From Anniella stebbinsi (Eukaryota > Chordata > Lepidosauria > Squamata > Anniellidae), in the NCBI GenBank assembly GCA_029215795.1, contig JARDYH010000003.1, positions 10,566,001 through 10,630,000 on the forward strand: a stretch of DNA of 64,000 nucleotides. Direction: 5' to 3'. The notes under the pieces were generated by a model. It worked only from the letters and a program-made list of their open reading frames with translations. It was not told the origin of the DNA and searched no databases. How positions within the stretch are numbered: the first letter of the stretch is position 1; each line of letters opens with the position of its first letter. The translations under genes were made by a program, and so were the position numbers. Positions 22,431-34,514 of the stretch are shown in pieces.

Positions 22431-22650
22431 GGCTCAATTCGGACGACAATGGTGGGGTAATAATCAACTTTACAGTTGCTCAACTAGGGGGCACTCCCCA
22501 CACAACATGGTAATAAATAATCAACTGTGGTGTGGATTAGGATCAGCGCTGAGTTGACTATGGCAGCATTCGGATGACACGATAGTCAAAACAACTGACG
22601 ATTGTTCCCCCCCCACCACCAGTTGCTTAATGTGTCGTCCAAATTGAGCC
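22431..22650 (-). mobile_element. TIR MITE, 'GGCTCAATTCGGACGAC' family, copy A
   Basis: Ends GGCTCAATTCGGACGACA and TGTCGTCCAAATTGAGCC are near-perfect 18-bp inverted repeats. Interior matches copies B (24638) and C (37236) in the reverse orientation (TAATCAACTTTACAGTTG, CACACAACATGGTAATAAAT). Flanking bases do not show a clear target duplication. Confidence 0.85.
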
Positions 22651-24637
22651 AATGACTTGTAGGTCCTAAAGCAGCTGTATTGGATAGACACCAGAGAATC
22701 CAAGTTTTTTGTCTTCCAGCCCTCCTAGTCCCAGAGATAGCTTGCAAGTGTCAAGGCATGCAGATAGTGGTCCTGAGACGAGGAAGTCAGGAAAATAAGA
22801 AGCTGTATTTCTGCACAGGTGGACCAGGAGAAGTAATTGTACTGGCTCAGGACTATAGGAAGCTGCTGATTAAAACTCTTATTTTGAAACTTGCCTCACT
22901 GGCAGTGAGTTACTAACAATGTTGCCTCAAGGAATCCAGCTTGTGATTATTCTATAGCACAGCCATTGAACAACTTTGCTCTGCTCTTAAGCATCTTGTA
23001 CATGCACAGGTTAGACATAGTTAAAAGAGAAAGGGGAAGAAACGAAAAGACCACCAGACAGAAAACTCCAGGCTAAAAACCTTTTTTAAAAAAAGTATAA
23101 ACATAGCAAAGTTTCCTTTGTATTTGAGTCTTAACTGGCATCAAGCCAAAAATCAAAGCAGTATCAAAGGAAAGCTCCCCATTAATTAATTCAGACCAGC
23201 TCCACAAAGCAATCCCAAGTCTTTACAGATATCTGATTCCAACAACTTCCTAATCTTTGCAAGCTGTCATTAAGAATGGCATTAAACCTGCCGGCAATCA
23301 ATCCTCCGCCGTTGTTCCTATTGTAACTTGGAGATGCGTTATCGCAAACCGTAAGGAAGGAAGAAAGAAAAGGGAAAATGTGCGGTGGTGTTGCTGTTTC
23401 TCCTTCCAGGAGAAGAACGCATGTGTGGCAGAAACAATTTGTCAATGCATCTCGCAAAAGATCGGCCTCTCTCGTTTTCGCCGGAGCCGTACAGAGGTGA
23501 ACTGCCTCCCCACTCCCAGCTACAAAAGGAACCTGTTGCAGTAATCAGGTTCCTTGTGAAATGCCAGCAAAGGACTTCAGAAGCGAAAGAATAAGAGCCA
23601 AATAAAAAGTGACATGTCTTTAACATCTTTCTTTTAAATATGTTCAAAATGACAGCCGTGTGCCGGTCAGGAAGAAGACTGTGGCATACAAGGAAAGAGG
23701 TCACTCCTCTTACTCCGTTCCACAGTTCCAGTGAACTCTGCCCAACCACCACCACCAGCAACTATTTGCCCTAGGGAGGGAAGCTGCCATTGACATCAGT
23801 GGTAGCTTCTCTCCTGGACGAAATAGCATTTGGAGGCAAAGGAGCGATTTTCACCAGGACCATGGTGTGCATGGAGGGAGTGCCAGGTAAGAAGAGTTAA
23901 CCTTTGTCCCTGCGTGACATGATCCTGATTGGCAGCCCTCTCTCGGATATTATTTTGAAAAGATTTTTTTTTAAAAAAAAAATGTCCGACAAATTCATAA
24001 TAGTCCTTCTGCATCTTATGCAAGATCTTCTCCTTAGAACCAGCCAAAAAGAGGTGGGTTCATCCTTGTCATCCTGTGCTGAGTTGAATAAGGCATTGGG
24101 AAAGACTGGGAAATTCATCCACCATGACAAAAGAAGAACTTATCACCCAAACGGAACATGACACGACTTTGAGTCTGGGTGTCTAAATCAGTTCAGGAAG
24201 GAGCATCTTGGGAAGGGGGGGTGCGTGCATGCGTGTGTACTTGTGTGTTTCGGATCTTTTGAAATGGGTATGCAAAAACCCTGTGACAGATGGGTGGAGT
24301 CTGGTTCATTCCAGAGTTGCTACCTGTTTATACTTGGTGTCTGATTGCCCCATGTGTGCTGTTTTTATTCGTCACAAGATGATGACTTGCAAACCTTATT
24401 GCTGCGCTGGTTTTGTATACATTCAAGACATACAGTAAACTAGGACTCACATCATGTATTTCGTTGCCCCTTCCCACAGGCTGGATCATACTCTGGGGGG
24501 TATACGGCATAAAATGGTGTTTCATTTCTTCTTGTCATTTTCATTGTGAGGCTACATTTGTTTTGTTTTACTTTCTCTTTGCTTCCATTTTACCTTTGGT
24601 TCTAGGTTTTCCATTGATTGCGATGGAGATACATGGT
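22651..24637. other. Intronic sequence, nothing recognised
   Basis: A/T runs and short unassigned open frames only. No recognisable domain on either strand. Confidence 0.35.
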
Positions 24638-24862
24638 GGCTGAATTCAGACGACACAATAAGCAACTGGCGGGGGGAAACAATCGTCAGTTGTGTTGACT
24701 ATCGTGTCGTCCGAATACTGCCATAGTCAACTCAGCGCTGATCCTAATCCACACCACAGTTGATTATTTATTACCATGTTGTGTGGGGAGTACCCCCTAG
24801 GTGAACAACTGTAAAGTTGATTATTAAGCCACCATTGACTATCGTGTTGTCTGAATTCAGCC
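24638..24862 (+). mobile_element. TIR MITE, 'GGCTCAATTCGGACGAC' family, copy B
   Basis: Ends GGCTGAATTCAGACGACACA and TGTTGTCTGAATTCAGCC, flanked by GGT on both sides (24635-24637 and 24863-24865). It is inverted relative to copy A 2.0 kb upstream. Confidence 0.85.
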
Positions 24863-25218
24863 GGTGTCTTCTGACGTCTGTAACTTTGGTATTTTCTGGC
24901 CAAACGGCATAAAACATGGAGCTATTCTATCCCTTGAGGGCATCAAACCAGCCTAATTTTGAGCAGATTGGACCAAAAGTCCCAATGTTGAGGCCATAAA
25001 AAAGGGGGTTGCATCCTATAACCTTCCCATTCCTTGAGACACTCCCTGTTTGCTGCTACCTGTAGCTTTGGTGTTTCCCAAACAAATGGCATGAAATTTC
25101 TAGGTGTTCTGCTATTCTTGCAGGCCGTTATAACTCCCAGATTTCAGGCAGATTGGGCAAAATGAAGGTGAGACACCATAATGAGTGTATCCATATATAT
25201 ATATATATATATATATGA

Positions 25219-25249
<31 letters not shown>

Positions 25250-25650
25250 TCCACATGAAAAGAAATCTAAAATGAATTAACACCCTTTCCTCACACCAAT
25301 CTGGGAATATTTGGGTGATATAGAATCGTATGAGAAGTTCTCGTCTTAGTTCTGCTAGCCTTCACCAACATGCAGGATTGATGTGCAAAGCTCCCATGTG
25401 ATTTGCCTGCCCCACATATTCCCACTATCCAAATGCTGCCAAGGATCCAACTATGGGGGAGTGGCAGAATCACCACTCCAGAGATCGCTTATTTGGGGCA
25501 AGGGCAACAATTATTTCTCTTTTCTTCACAATTAAAAGGCTTCATCTCTATCCCCAGACATTCTCCATGGGATTTCACCCCAATGGTGAATTCCAAGACT
25601 CATCATCTCTTCTTCCATGTGTAAATAATGGAACTGACTTTGTGCAGCTT
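24863..25650. other. Intronic sequence with an interrupted (AT)n
   Basis: (AT)n at 25193-25250 with short interruptions. The rest is unassigned. Confidence 0.4.
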
Positions 25651-25654
25651 CTGG

Positions 25655-25960
25655 TTAAGAACGTAAGAAGTTCACACAGTGGACAACCAGCTGTCGGTCA
25701 GGGACCCACAAGCAGGACATGAGTGCAACAGCACCCTCCTGCTCATGTTCCCCAGCGACTTCCTGCCTCTGGTACTGGAGGTAACACATAACCCTTGATA
25801 GCCATCTCCTCCAGGAATTTATCCAACCCCCTTTTAAAGCCATCCAAATTGGTGGCCATCACTACATCTTCTGATAGTGAATTCCACAATTTGGCTATGC
25901 ACTGTGTGAAGAAGTCCTTCCTTTTTGTGTGTCCTGAATCTTCTATTGTTGCCACATCCT
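25655..25960 (-). mobile_element. CR1-type LINE 3' end
   Basis: The minus strand encodes FFTQCIAKLWNSLSEDVV, MATNLDGFKRGLDKFLEEM and AIKGYVLPPVPE, the C-terminal end of CR1 ORF2, followed by its tail (CATGTCCTGCTTGTGGGTCC, GCTGGTTGTCCACTGTGTGA). 5'-truncated and non-functional. Confidence 0.85.
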
Positions 25961-26427
25961 GACAGCCCCTCAGAGAAAAGGCCTGGCTAGACTATTTCAC
26001 GCTGTCATTTGTTTAGTTTGGAGATTTTATTAAAACCAAAAGGATGAAACGCCATGCAGGGAACAACTCAGCTTCACTGCAGCAAAGGTGTTGATGTCGT
26101 ATTCACTTCCAAAAGGGCTGAGCATTTGTAGTGCCCCATCACATCAATGAGGGACAGGAGTTGCAATTGACCGTGCTTGGCTGATATGCCATTATGTAAA
26201 AGTTTTGGATGCAAGCAAGCAAACACATACATTGCAGAGGAAAAAGAAAGGTGTGACACACAGCTACACCTCAAGCACTCTGAGAGCATTCATGAAATTC
26301 CTACAGGATGTTTCAGCTGAGCAGAATTCTCTGAATTAAATTTTGCTTTAGATTAAATTGAGTGACAGATGTAGGTAGTAACAGAGAAATGGACATAGCT
26401 CGATGGTAGAGCATATATGTTTTTAAT
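25961..26427. other. Intronic sequence, nothing recognised
   Basis: 26393-26420 (ATAGCTCGATGGTAGAGCAT) resembles box A of a tRNA-derived SINE head, but the rest of the SINE is absent where a MITE begins. Confidence 0.35.
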
Positions 26428-26623
26428 CAGTGGAGGCCAGGGGCACTGATTTTGGTGAGGCTGTGAATCCATTCTGGGTTTCAGCCAGAACTCTAAAGGA
26501 GCTATCCAAGGTGCTGAACTCTATCCCGAAACCAGATACCTCCTTCAGAGTTCTTGCTGGTTCTAAATAAAATCCAGAACAGATGCATAGCCCTACCGAA
26601 ATTGGAGCCACCAGCCTCCACTG
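26428..26623. mobile_element. hAT-type MITE with CAGTGGAGGC ends
   Basis: Ends CAGTGGAGGCCAGGGGCAC and GGAGCCACCAGCCTCCACTG are inverted repeats. Flanks TTTTTAAT / CTTTTAAT agree 7/8, an 8-bp hAT-like duplication. The arms continue imperfectly through GAACTCTAAAGGAGC / CTTCAGAGTTC. A second copy is at about 54572. Confidence 0.85.
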
Positions 26624-28035
26624 CTTTTAATGCAGCCCAGGTTCAAACAGTTAAAAGTATTGGGAAACAGATGGTGCAGAAGACCCTGGAGAGCCTCCAT
26701 CAGCGGCAAAAGACGAAACCAGGTCAGAGGAAGCAGCAGTCTAATGTAGATTCACAGCCTCCGTATTATTCAAGTTTTAAAAGGGAATGTTGTGAAAATA
26801 CTAAGGTTGTAGGGAGGTAGAATTTAACATTAGCTTACATTTAGTTAGCTTTCTAGTTGTTAAACTCCCCCTCACAAACCTACTGGTTTTATTTGCTTAT
26901 TTATTTACTTTTTTTTTTACCCACTTTTCAGATAATAATTGTCTCCCAAAGCGACTCACAGCTATTAAAAAGAGAGACAGTCTCAGCCAAACTGACAACT
27001 AATGTTTCTCACAGAAACGGGACTGTGAACCTTTTGCTGCTGACACCTTTGTTCCCTGAATGCTTGGGATACTCCGTGCTGCCTCAGCCAGGGTCACCTA
27101 GGGACGTGCGGATTTTGTTCAGTCCGTTCCGATTGTGTTTCACGGACCATCAAGTGTCTTTCATTCTGTCTCCCACGCCTTGCTAGAACTTGATCCTTTT
27201 CAGGAATGCGCAAGAATTTCATTCCGCTTGCACTAATATATACTTGCACGGATGCGCATTAGTGCAAGCGCGAATTTGTGCAAATCCCCCGAAAGAGCCA
27301 AAAACTGGTACAAAAGCCCATGGAATCCATGTGACTTAGAAAAGGCAGGTTGGATTCATAGAAATCTGAACACATTTTTATCTGTTGAGGATTTCTCCAA
27401 CGTCCTTCATGTCAGTTGCGTCACAGCCACAAGTGTTATAATATGATATAGATTTCATACCCTTCTGGGATTTAAAACTGGGAGCCTTCCATTAATTATC
27501 CAAGAGGGAAAGTATCTAGGCATCTGTCACTTGAAATTCTCCATTAAAAAGTCCTGAAACTTCCAACATGTACCAGCCAATCCTAAACCTACACAGAAAG
27601 CATCAAGCAGAAAAATCAATGGAAAGATTTGCCAAATGTCTGTCAAAACGTAAAGAGCGGTACAACCTGATCTAGCTAGAGAGTTTTGATTTAGAAGAGG
27701 CATATCTCAAAGAGAAATGGACGGGAACTTGGTTTCTATTCTACAGAGGAATGGTTCAGCATCCTTTCCCGATATAAACGTGCAAAGTTTTAAATATATG
27801 TGTAAGAGAGCAATCCCATTGTTCCTGAGTGAGCATTTCAGGGACCACGGGATTATTTGTAAAATCCTTCCGAGGTCAGAGACAACACTTGGAAATCCAA
27901 CCCACTCCCACCTCCTCACGCGGTGAGACCCATGCCAGCAGCCTCTCCCAGGTCAACTCAAGAGGGGGGGAAGGGGGCATTGTTGTGCGTGGGGCGGGGC
28001 AGGGAGGAGACTGGAGAGGCCAGGATGCAAGTGGA
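26624..28035. other. Intronic sequence with L2-like and unclassified repeat fragments
   Basis: 26885-26960 (TTTATTTACTTTTTTTTTTA CCCACTTTTCAG, TCCCAAAGCGACTCACA) is an L2-like tail in reverse. 27095-27295 (GGGACGTGCGGATTTTG, repeated GCACTAATATATACTTGCAC / GCGCATTAGTGCAAGCGCG) is probably a decayed TIR element. Remainder unassigned. Confidence 0.4.
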
Positions 28036-28125
28036 TTAAAGTGGATTCCTGCATTGAGCAGGGGGTTGGACTCGATGACCTTATAGGCCCCTTCCAACAC
28101 TACTATTCTGTGATTCTATGATTAT
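28036..28125 (+). mobile_element. CR1-type LINE terminal fragment
   Basis: GGGTTGGACTCGATGACCTT, GGCCCCTTCCAACACTACT and terminal ATTCTGTGATTCTATGATTA are the diagnostic CR1 3' end. Confidence 0.8.
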
Positions 28126-29011
28126 CCTGAGCCTCTTCCAGCCTCCTCCCCTCCCCTTCTGAAATGCCCTTGCTAGAAGGGCTTCAAAGCCCATCTAGCA
28201 ACATTTGCAAGGCGGGAGGATGGGCAAGTGAATGTCGCCTCCATCTCTCCTCCCATCCCGCATTGGATGATCAGAGGCCTCCGAGTTCACCCTAAATGTT
28301 TCAGGGGGTTAGAGATGTAGTGGGATATCAACCAAAATCCATGCTGCACCAGGACTTACACAAAAATGCTACAAACATGCATGAAATGATCAGATCCTGG
28401 CTCCAAGTACATTAAAGAAATAGGGGAAGAAGACGATAGGGCTAAGCCATTGTCCATATCCATTCCATCTTGGACCCCAGCACAGCATAGAAACTGGGGA
28501 AGGACCAAAACAGCCGATAGACTATCATCCACAGTTGCTGCCACAGCCGATGAGATGAAACGGCATGAGCCTGTTTAGCTCACTTGTTTTTTTATAGGTT
28601 TTCATTTTGCATGGATAATATGAAATAGCCTGGAGGCTTTATTTCCAGCGAGATTGTAAATCCGACTGAATATCTATTTTAGGATTAAATGAATTTTGTA
28701 AAGGCTCATTTGTTTGAAGAAGCGATAGTTAATCATGGGTGTTTACACATGAATGTGAAGTGGGGGAATTTCAGTCACAATATCACCCCCTCCCCTCACT
28801 TTCTCTTGTACCTCTCTTGTACCTGACCTGCCTTTGCCTTGGAGGCAAAACTGTTTGGGATGGAGGAGAAGGGAAGATTAAATGCCTCAAATGTGTTTGC
28901 TTAATAGAGTAGTGTAAATCATTAAATGAGATTGTCATTTCTCAAAGTCGGGGCAGAAATGGAAGGTTGTATCAATTGTAAAGAAAGCCAAAGCATTAGA
29001 TGGTAAGTACT
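28126..29011. other. Unique intronic sequence, candidate conserved block 28560-28990
   Basis: The second half is AT-rich and repeat-free, with CATTAAATGAGATTG and ATTAGATGG-type cores. No gene recognised. Confidence 0.3.
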
Positions 29012-29330
29012 TAGGCTGACCAGATAAAATCCAGGTCATGGCTCATGTAACTTTAACAGTTGTAGAGAAAAGGGAATTTCAGCCAGTGTAGTTTGTATGC
29101 AATTAGTTCCTGGTGAAATTCCCTCTTCATCACAACAGTTAAAGTTGCAGAGCCCTGCCTTCTTTTGTATATGGTCACTCTAGTATAGTGCCTGCACCTT
29201 TAACTGTTGTGATGAAGAGGGAATATCACCAGGAACTAATTGCATACAAATGACACTGGCTGAAATTCCCTTTTCTCTACAACGGTTAAAGTTACATGAG
29301 CCCTGACCTGGATTTTATCTGGTCACCTTA
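29012..29330. mobile_element. hAT-type fourfold-palindrome MITE, copy 5
   Basis: 319 bp, ends TAGGCTGACC and GGTCACCTTA, flanks TAAGTACT / TAAGTAAT (7/8). Same CAATTAGTTCCTGGTG subfamily as copies 4, 6, 7 and 10. Confidence 0.92.
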
Positions 29331-29574
29331 TAAGTAATGAACAAGTGTTACTAATTTGCCGTGCAGTATCTTCGTTTCGTTTGACTGGGGTGGGGAATGC
29401 TGGATCCAAGCTTTTGAGTGACATGGGACTGTTCCTTATCCTAGAAACCTGGGATGGTGTGTCGGAGCAGCGCCCTCCAGGGAAATAGCCTTTACCATGG
29501 TTGGTGTGGTTTCACTCGGCTTTTGATGCATTTCACCATTCAAAACCTCACTGAAAGGAGTGGAAGCTGAGCAA

Positions 29575-29825
29575 AAACACTGTCAGTGACTCTGAGGCAT
29601 GAGCCAGGAACCTCATGCTGTGATAGCTGTAGCTCAGGGCACCTGCTTTGCATGCAGAAGGCCCCAGCTTTAATCCCCGGCATTTCCAGTTCAAAGGATC
29701 TAGTAGCAGGCGCGTGGGATACACTCTGGGCCTGAAACCCTGGGGAGCTATTGCCAGTCAGAGTCCATGATACAGGTCTAGTTGGATAAATGGACTGACG
29801 TGGAATAGGATCCCTTTCCACGTTT
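29575..29825 (+). mobile_element. tRNA-derived SINE
   Basis: TAGCTGTAGCTCAGGGCACC (box A) and CCCCAGCTTTAATCCCCGGC (box B, degraded from GGTTCAATCCC) give the tRNA-like head. It is followed by TCCAGTTCAAAGGATC, CCTGGGGAGCTATTGCCAGT CAGAGT and a tail corresponding to AGTTGGATAAATGGACTGA. A full copy in reverse is at 31975. This is a SINE type I associate with squamate genomes. Confidence 0.8.
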
Positions 29826-29889
29826 GTATGTGAGGCTGGGGCCTAACCTACAGAGGGTCAGCATCAAGGCTAAGCATGGTGGGGGCCCT

Positions 29890-30260
29890 ATTGAGGGCCT
29901 GCACCCAGCAGGGGCCCACTGACAAGAGTCTCCTGGACTTGACCCTCCTCTTCATCATTGCAACCCTCTTGTTCAACAGCCTCTTGCTCTGGCTCAGACA
30001 GCAGTGATGGGAGGAGGAGGAGGAGGAGGAGGAGGAGGAGGAGGAGGAGGAGGAGGAGGAGGAGATGGAGATGGAGATTCCCCCAGCCTACTTGCTCACT
30101 GTCTCCCTGCCTGTCAAGCAAGCAAGTGGTATCAGTGTTGAGAAAGAGAAGGAGAAGCAAGAGTAGCTGGTCCCAGTGGTGGTGGGAAGGTAGACACGTC
30201 GTGGAAGGGGCCCCATTGAGGGTATCTTGCCCGCCCTCAAAAACCTAGAACCAGTCCTGC
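29890..30260 (+). repeat. Unclassified repeat with expanded (GGA)18
   Basis: GGCCCACTGACAAGAG, CTCCTGGACTTGACC, CTCTTGCTCTGGCTCAGACA, TTGCTCACTGTCTCCCTGCC and TGTCAAGCAAGCAAGTGGTA are shared with 34515-34830. The GGA run covers 30010-30063. Open frames across it encode only low-complexity Arg or Leu runs. Confidence 0.7.
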
Positions 30261-30560
30261 TACTGAGCCACCTCGGACGGTGTGAGTTCAGGCCTCATAA
30301 CCCTTTTCAGGCAGAGAAGGAAATAGGTGTATGCAAAAGCCTCTCTGACTGGCAGGCAGGAAGAAGCCTCTGGATTGGCCAGGCCCAGTATAAATTCTAA
30401 GAGTCTTGCCTTCTACTATTGTCAGGTGAAGAATGCTATAACTTTGGTCTCATGCATTTCCAGTCTCCCTCTAACTGTGCTTGGTGCTGCCCAGAGAGAG
30501 CACCCACTGGTCTTGGATCTGGACACAGCCAGCGTCATGATTCTCAGCTCTCCCCCTCAG
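30261..30560. other. Intronic sequence, nothing recognised
   Basis: No repeat or gene identified. Confidence 0.3.
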
Positions 30561-30564
30561 ATGT

Positions 30565-31150
30565 GAGACAGTAAAGAGGTCTGCCATGTAATCCACAAAG
30601 CTTTATTCAACAAATAAACATCTCTTGACACCTGATGGGAGTGTGACTGCTAGGAGCTATCCTCATTGTTTAATTAGCCTAACAACTAAAGCCTTTCAAC
30701 TAAAACTGCACAGTTTCCCTGCCGTCCAACAGACACTTAACTGAGGGAGGGTCTTTTTGGAGAAGCTTCTGGTGAGTGGCTACCCTAATGACCATTTCCC
30801 ACCTCCTCTCAACTCCACCCGCTTGACCCTGTGGCGGACTCTGGGATCTGTCAACTCCGAAGTTCCCTCCTCTTCTGACAGAAGCGGAGTTCCCAGAAGT
30901 GGCAAGGGGATGGTCTCTGAGCCTTCAGCATTCAATCCCATAAGCTCCTGGGAAGATTCATAGTTGATTCCTGAAGAGTCTTGAAGGATCTCCTCCCCCA
31001 CTTCCTGTCTTGGCTGATACACTTCTTCTTCAGATTCTGAGTCTGAATCAACCCCTGAAATCCCTTCTCCCACACTATGGAGGACAGGCCTGACCTGACA
31101 CCAAGTCACCCACAGCCTTGGCCTAGGTCTGACCAGCCCTACCACACTCT
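30565..31150 (-). mobile_element. Candidate LTR-retroelement fragment
   Basis: On the minus strand GAATAAAGCTTTGTGG (about 30597-30612) is a good polyadenylation signal context, followed by TACTGTCTCACA at the possible 3' boundary (30563-30574). Upstream on the same strand, 30780-31145 is open and encodes an acidic SDSESEEEVYQPRQEVGEE-type segment. The layout suggests a coding tail plus LTR, but no polymerase, protease or integrase motif and no second LTR are seen. The family is undetermined. Confidence 0.35.
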
Positions 31151-31970
31151 TGAACTGTTCCCATTGATCTCGATGAGGTTGCCCATTATAACCTCCCTGT
31201 GGATATTCCTAGCCACGCATCCAGACTTTTCACTACCAAGTCTGCTTCTCCGGTCTCGCCCTACCTGCCCATTCCTCCTCTGGCTGACTAACTGATTTGT
31301 GGCTGCCATGCTTTGCTTATGCCAGAGTTCGCCCCACACTCCCAGAGCGTCATCATTCTCTGTGTGCTCCTGTTCACAGTCAGGATGGGATAAAAGTTTG
31401 TTCACGTAGTGGAATTGTGTCATGCAAAAAAGGCAACACACAAAGCAAAGTGCAAAGACGTTCAGCCTAGTTTGGCTCCATCTCCAAACTCAAAACATTT
31501 CTCTGCAGGTAATGTGGTCACCATTGCCTGTTGCTTGCTTCCACTAGTTGCTTGCTTCCTATGGGGTCAATTACCTGGTCTGCTCAGAAGCACTGTCTTC
31601 AGGCACCTCTTATAAGAGGTTGTAATATGGGTCACTGTGTTTACAACAGGATCCCACTGACAGACGGAAGCCCTGATCAACATTTAGCTGACCCTTGTTT
31701 GTTGCTCCGTTTGCTGTTTGTTACCTAACCCAGATAATAAGCAAAAGACACTGGCAAAAACACTCCCAGGTGATCCCTTCCCAGTGATTATAAGCCCAAG
31801 GTGTGGTGACAGATGGAGAGTAACAACCTGAAACGAGCTACCATTTATATGTCTGATTGTAAGAGAGCCTTTAGAGACCCATCCGTCAATTGGGATAGCT
31901 AGGTTTCCTCTACCTTACAAAGTGATGTAACAACAGATAGATACATTAGGGGTATTGTACAGGCTGACTG
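31151..31970. other. Intronic sequence, nothing certain recognised
   Basis: May continue the retroelement fragment to its left. No domain readable on either strand. Confidence 0.3.
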
Positions 31971-31974
31971 GAAC

Positions 31975-32160
31975 ATAAGAAGATGCCATATACCATTGGT
32001 CCATCTAGCCCAGTATTGTCGACACTGACTGGCAACAGCTCTCCAGGGTTTTTCCAGCCCTACCTAGAGATGCTGGAGATAGAAACTGGGACCTTCTGCA
32101 TGAAAATCAGGTGCCCTAGCACTAAGCAACAGCCCCTCCATGGTGATAGGGTAGTGATGG
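31975..32160 (-). mobile_element. tRNA-derived SINE, reverse orientation
   Basis: The + strand reads ACATAAGAAGATGCCATATA, CATTGGTCCATCTAGCCCAG, CAACAGCTCTCCAGGGTTTT and GAAACTGGGACCTTCTGCAT, the complement of the SINE at 29575, with its box B region near 32075-32100. Confidence 0.75.
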
Positions 32161-33005
32161 TCTCAGACTATGTTGCTTCCTTCCAGCTCTTCATTCCTGT
32201 GATTTGCAAAAGGCTGTGGGTTATCTGCAGAGCTGGGTTTATGCCACAATTCCCTGTGAGTGCGGACAAATCTGCACGTGGCATCGGGCACTGAATTCAT
32301 TTTCTTGAGAAGCTCAGATTTCAGCCAGGGCTAGCGGTCTGATGTAAGTTCAGGAAGCAAGGAAAGAAGTAAGCAGAGCCCGGTAGCTGGAGATCTCAGT
32401 CTCTTCCTGAGCAGCGAGTTCCTCAGGCCGAAGAGCTAAGCCTGAGCACCAACTCAGTCGGACCCCGTGGGACCTGATTGTCCTCTGCGTGTCACCTGGC
32501 CCTGCTGCGCTGGTATCTGTGATCCTAGCCTATGGCGATCTGCAGTGTGGTGCTGCAGTGCAGCATAGAACAGGCCCCTGGCAAACTACCACAGTGGCAC
32601 CTGGGTCTCCCAATACTGGCATTCTTGGCATTTGACACATTGATTTGTTTTGGATGGGGGAATCCATGCAGAATCCAGTGGTGTCATTCTGCAAAGAGCA
32701 GTAGGGGGAACTCCACTGAATCTTTCCATTGCTCAACTGTTTGCATATTGCGTTTGTGGAACAGGTTGTTCGTGCAACCGCTCTTGCGCACATGTAACTT
32801 TGGTTGGATTGCCCTCTTACGCGTGGTTCAGAACCTAATTTCCACTATGTGCTAGCAGAATGTTGCAGTTGGATCCTGTGGCTGCAAAGATATTCTAGGA
32901 AACATTTGTGTCACTGCTTAATGAAATCGCAGAAGCCAGAAGGGTTGCTGAGTAAGAGTTCCAGTGGTCTGAGAGGGCAAGCAATACAAACCATGCAAAA
33001 TAATA
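32161..33005. other. Unassigned intronic sequence
   Basis: No recognised repeat or gene; several overlapping short open frames without coding support. Confidence 0.3.
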
Positions 33006-33013
33006 CAATTTAT

Positions 33014-33424
33014 AAGGGCTGTGCACAGACCCCGCAACCCACTTTGGAGGCCGTTTCAGAGCTTCCAAATCGGCCCTACCCTGCCTCAGCTCGGTTCCAA
33101 AGTGGGGTTTGGACATCCAAATCAGGGGCCCATACTGAGCCACACGGCCACCATTTACACAAAATGTAATTTCCGAAGAAGAGGAGTCACCATTTTAAAA
33201 TAAAATGGTGGCTCCCTCAAAGACGGCGACAGCTGTGAGCACTCTTCTGAATGGGTCCAGGACTCCAGGTAAAGAGCAGGGGCCTCGTGCAGCTGGGTGG
33301 GTGGCAATCTGGATTTGTCCAAAGCAATCAGAAGCACTTTGGACTGATCCCAACTTGCTTTGGATCCATCCCGATTCAATCCGAATTGGCTCGGGATTCA
33401 GATCTGGAGCAGTGCATTGCCCTA
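33014..33424. mobile_element. hAT-type MITE, 411 bp, AGGGCTGTGCA ends
   Basis: Ends AAGGGCTGTGCACAGA and GCAGTGCATTGCCCTA form an imperfect terminal inverted repeat. Flanks CAATTTAT (33006-33013) and CAAGTTAT (33425-33432) agree 7/8. The interior includes CACCATTTTAAAATAAAATGG TG, a small palindrome. No transposase coding. Confidence 0.7.
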
Positions 33425-33635
33425 CAAGTTATATAGGGCATAGAATTCAGCTTTTGCAGTAACCGAATTTGGATCACTTTGCTGCCGTATTTTGATATAT
33501 GTATCTTTTTAGGGCAAAGTGTACACATGGCCTATCGGGCTTTCCAATTATGGAAGCCTTCAAAAGGTGCCTTGTGATTGCCCATGGATCATTCCCGGGC
33601 CTGATCCCTTTTGAAACAATGCAGACTGGCATTAG
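33425..33635. other. Intronic sequence, nothing recognised
   Basis: No feature recognised. Confidence 0.3.
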
Positions 33636-33706
33636 ATATTATTATTATTATTATTATTATTATTATCATCATCATCATCATCATCATCATCATTATTATT
33701 ATTATT
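33636..33706. repeat. Compound (ATT)n(ATC)n(ATT)n microsatellite
   Basis: About ten ATT units, then nine ATC units, then five ATT units. The internal ATC block flanked by ATT suggests a point change that spread by slippage. Confidence 0.95.
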
Positions 33707-34490
33707 CCAAAACAAAAAGCTTAACAAGATGGTAAATGAGACAGCGGGGATGTTTATCAAATGGGAAATATCAACAAATACATGATGGTGTTTATGGCAA
33801 AAGGTGCATTTGAATTCGATAGTCACTTTATTTTAAAGTGCAATATTGTGATGCTGTGTATGTGGGGTGGGTTGTTGTTGTCGTTTTTAAGTCGGTCAAG
33901 TTAATGTTCAATTTAATTTGAATTAGAACCAAATGGAAATGCAGCATGCAGCAAATGGCAGACTTGGAACTTCTTCAAAAGCCTTTTGCATTTCAACAAT
34001 TTTTCTGCTCCTCTCCCCCACCTCGTTTTCCTTCTAAAGGAAGCACCTTGTTCAGTTGTGCTGCAAGCTTGTTCCGGATAGAAAATAATGTTGTTCTCTA
34101 TTGTGACAGGGATTTGGTACTTAATAATCTCTGTAGCCTGAGCCACCCTCCTGGCTGGACTGATTCTGCTAAACAAACAGCAGAGAGGTTTTATTTCTAT
34201 GTCCCTAGCAAGGTGGCATATGATTAGGGCACCTTACCAAGAAGGACACAAGGCATTAAAAGACATTAAATTACAATCCTGCACCAGGGGAGCCATCATC
34301 TATGCCAAGATGAGCTGGATATGTGCAACTTGTGAAAAATATATACATTAGAAAAAAATTGCTTACATTTGCATATTTCTGCTTCTTGAAGTCATGAGAA
34401 GAAACCAAGGTGTTAGGGACTCCATGACTGGAATCAGGAACCTCGTGATCTCGGGCTCAGGCCAAGCTTGGTGGTCAACAGAAATGGCAT
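33707..34490. other. Intronic sequence, nothing recognised
   Basis: AT-rich, no repeat or gene identified. Confidence 0.35.
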
Positions 34491-34514
34491 CAATGGTAGG
34501 CATGATCAGGCCCA

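Noticed and set aside
29575..29720. tRNA-like sequence with box A and box B
   Set aside because: Continues into SINE-specific text and recurs at 31975; it is a SINE head, not a tRNA gene.
29958..30248. Arg-rich open frame
   Set aside because: Translation of the (GGA)n run within a repeat; the reverse strand is equally open as poly-Leu.
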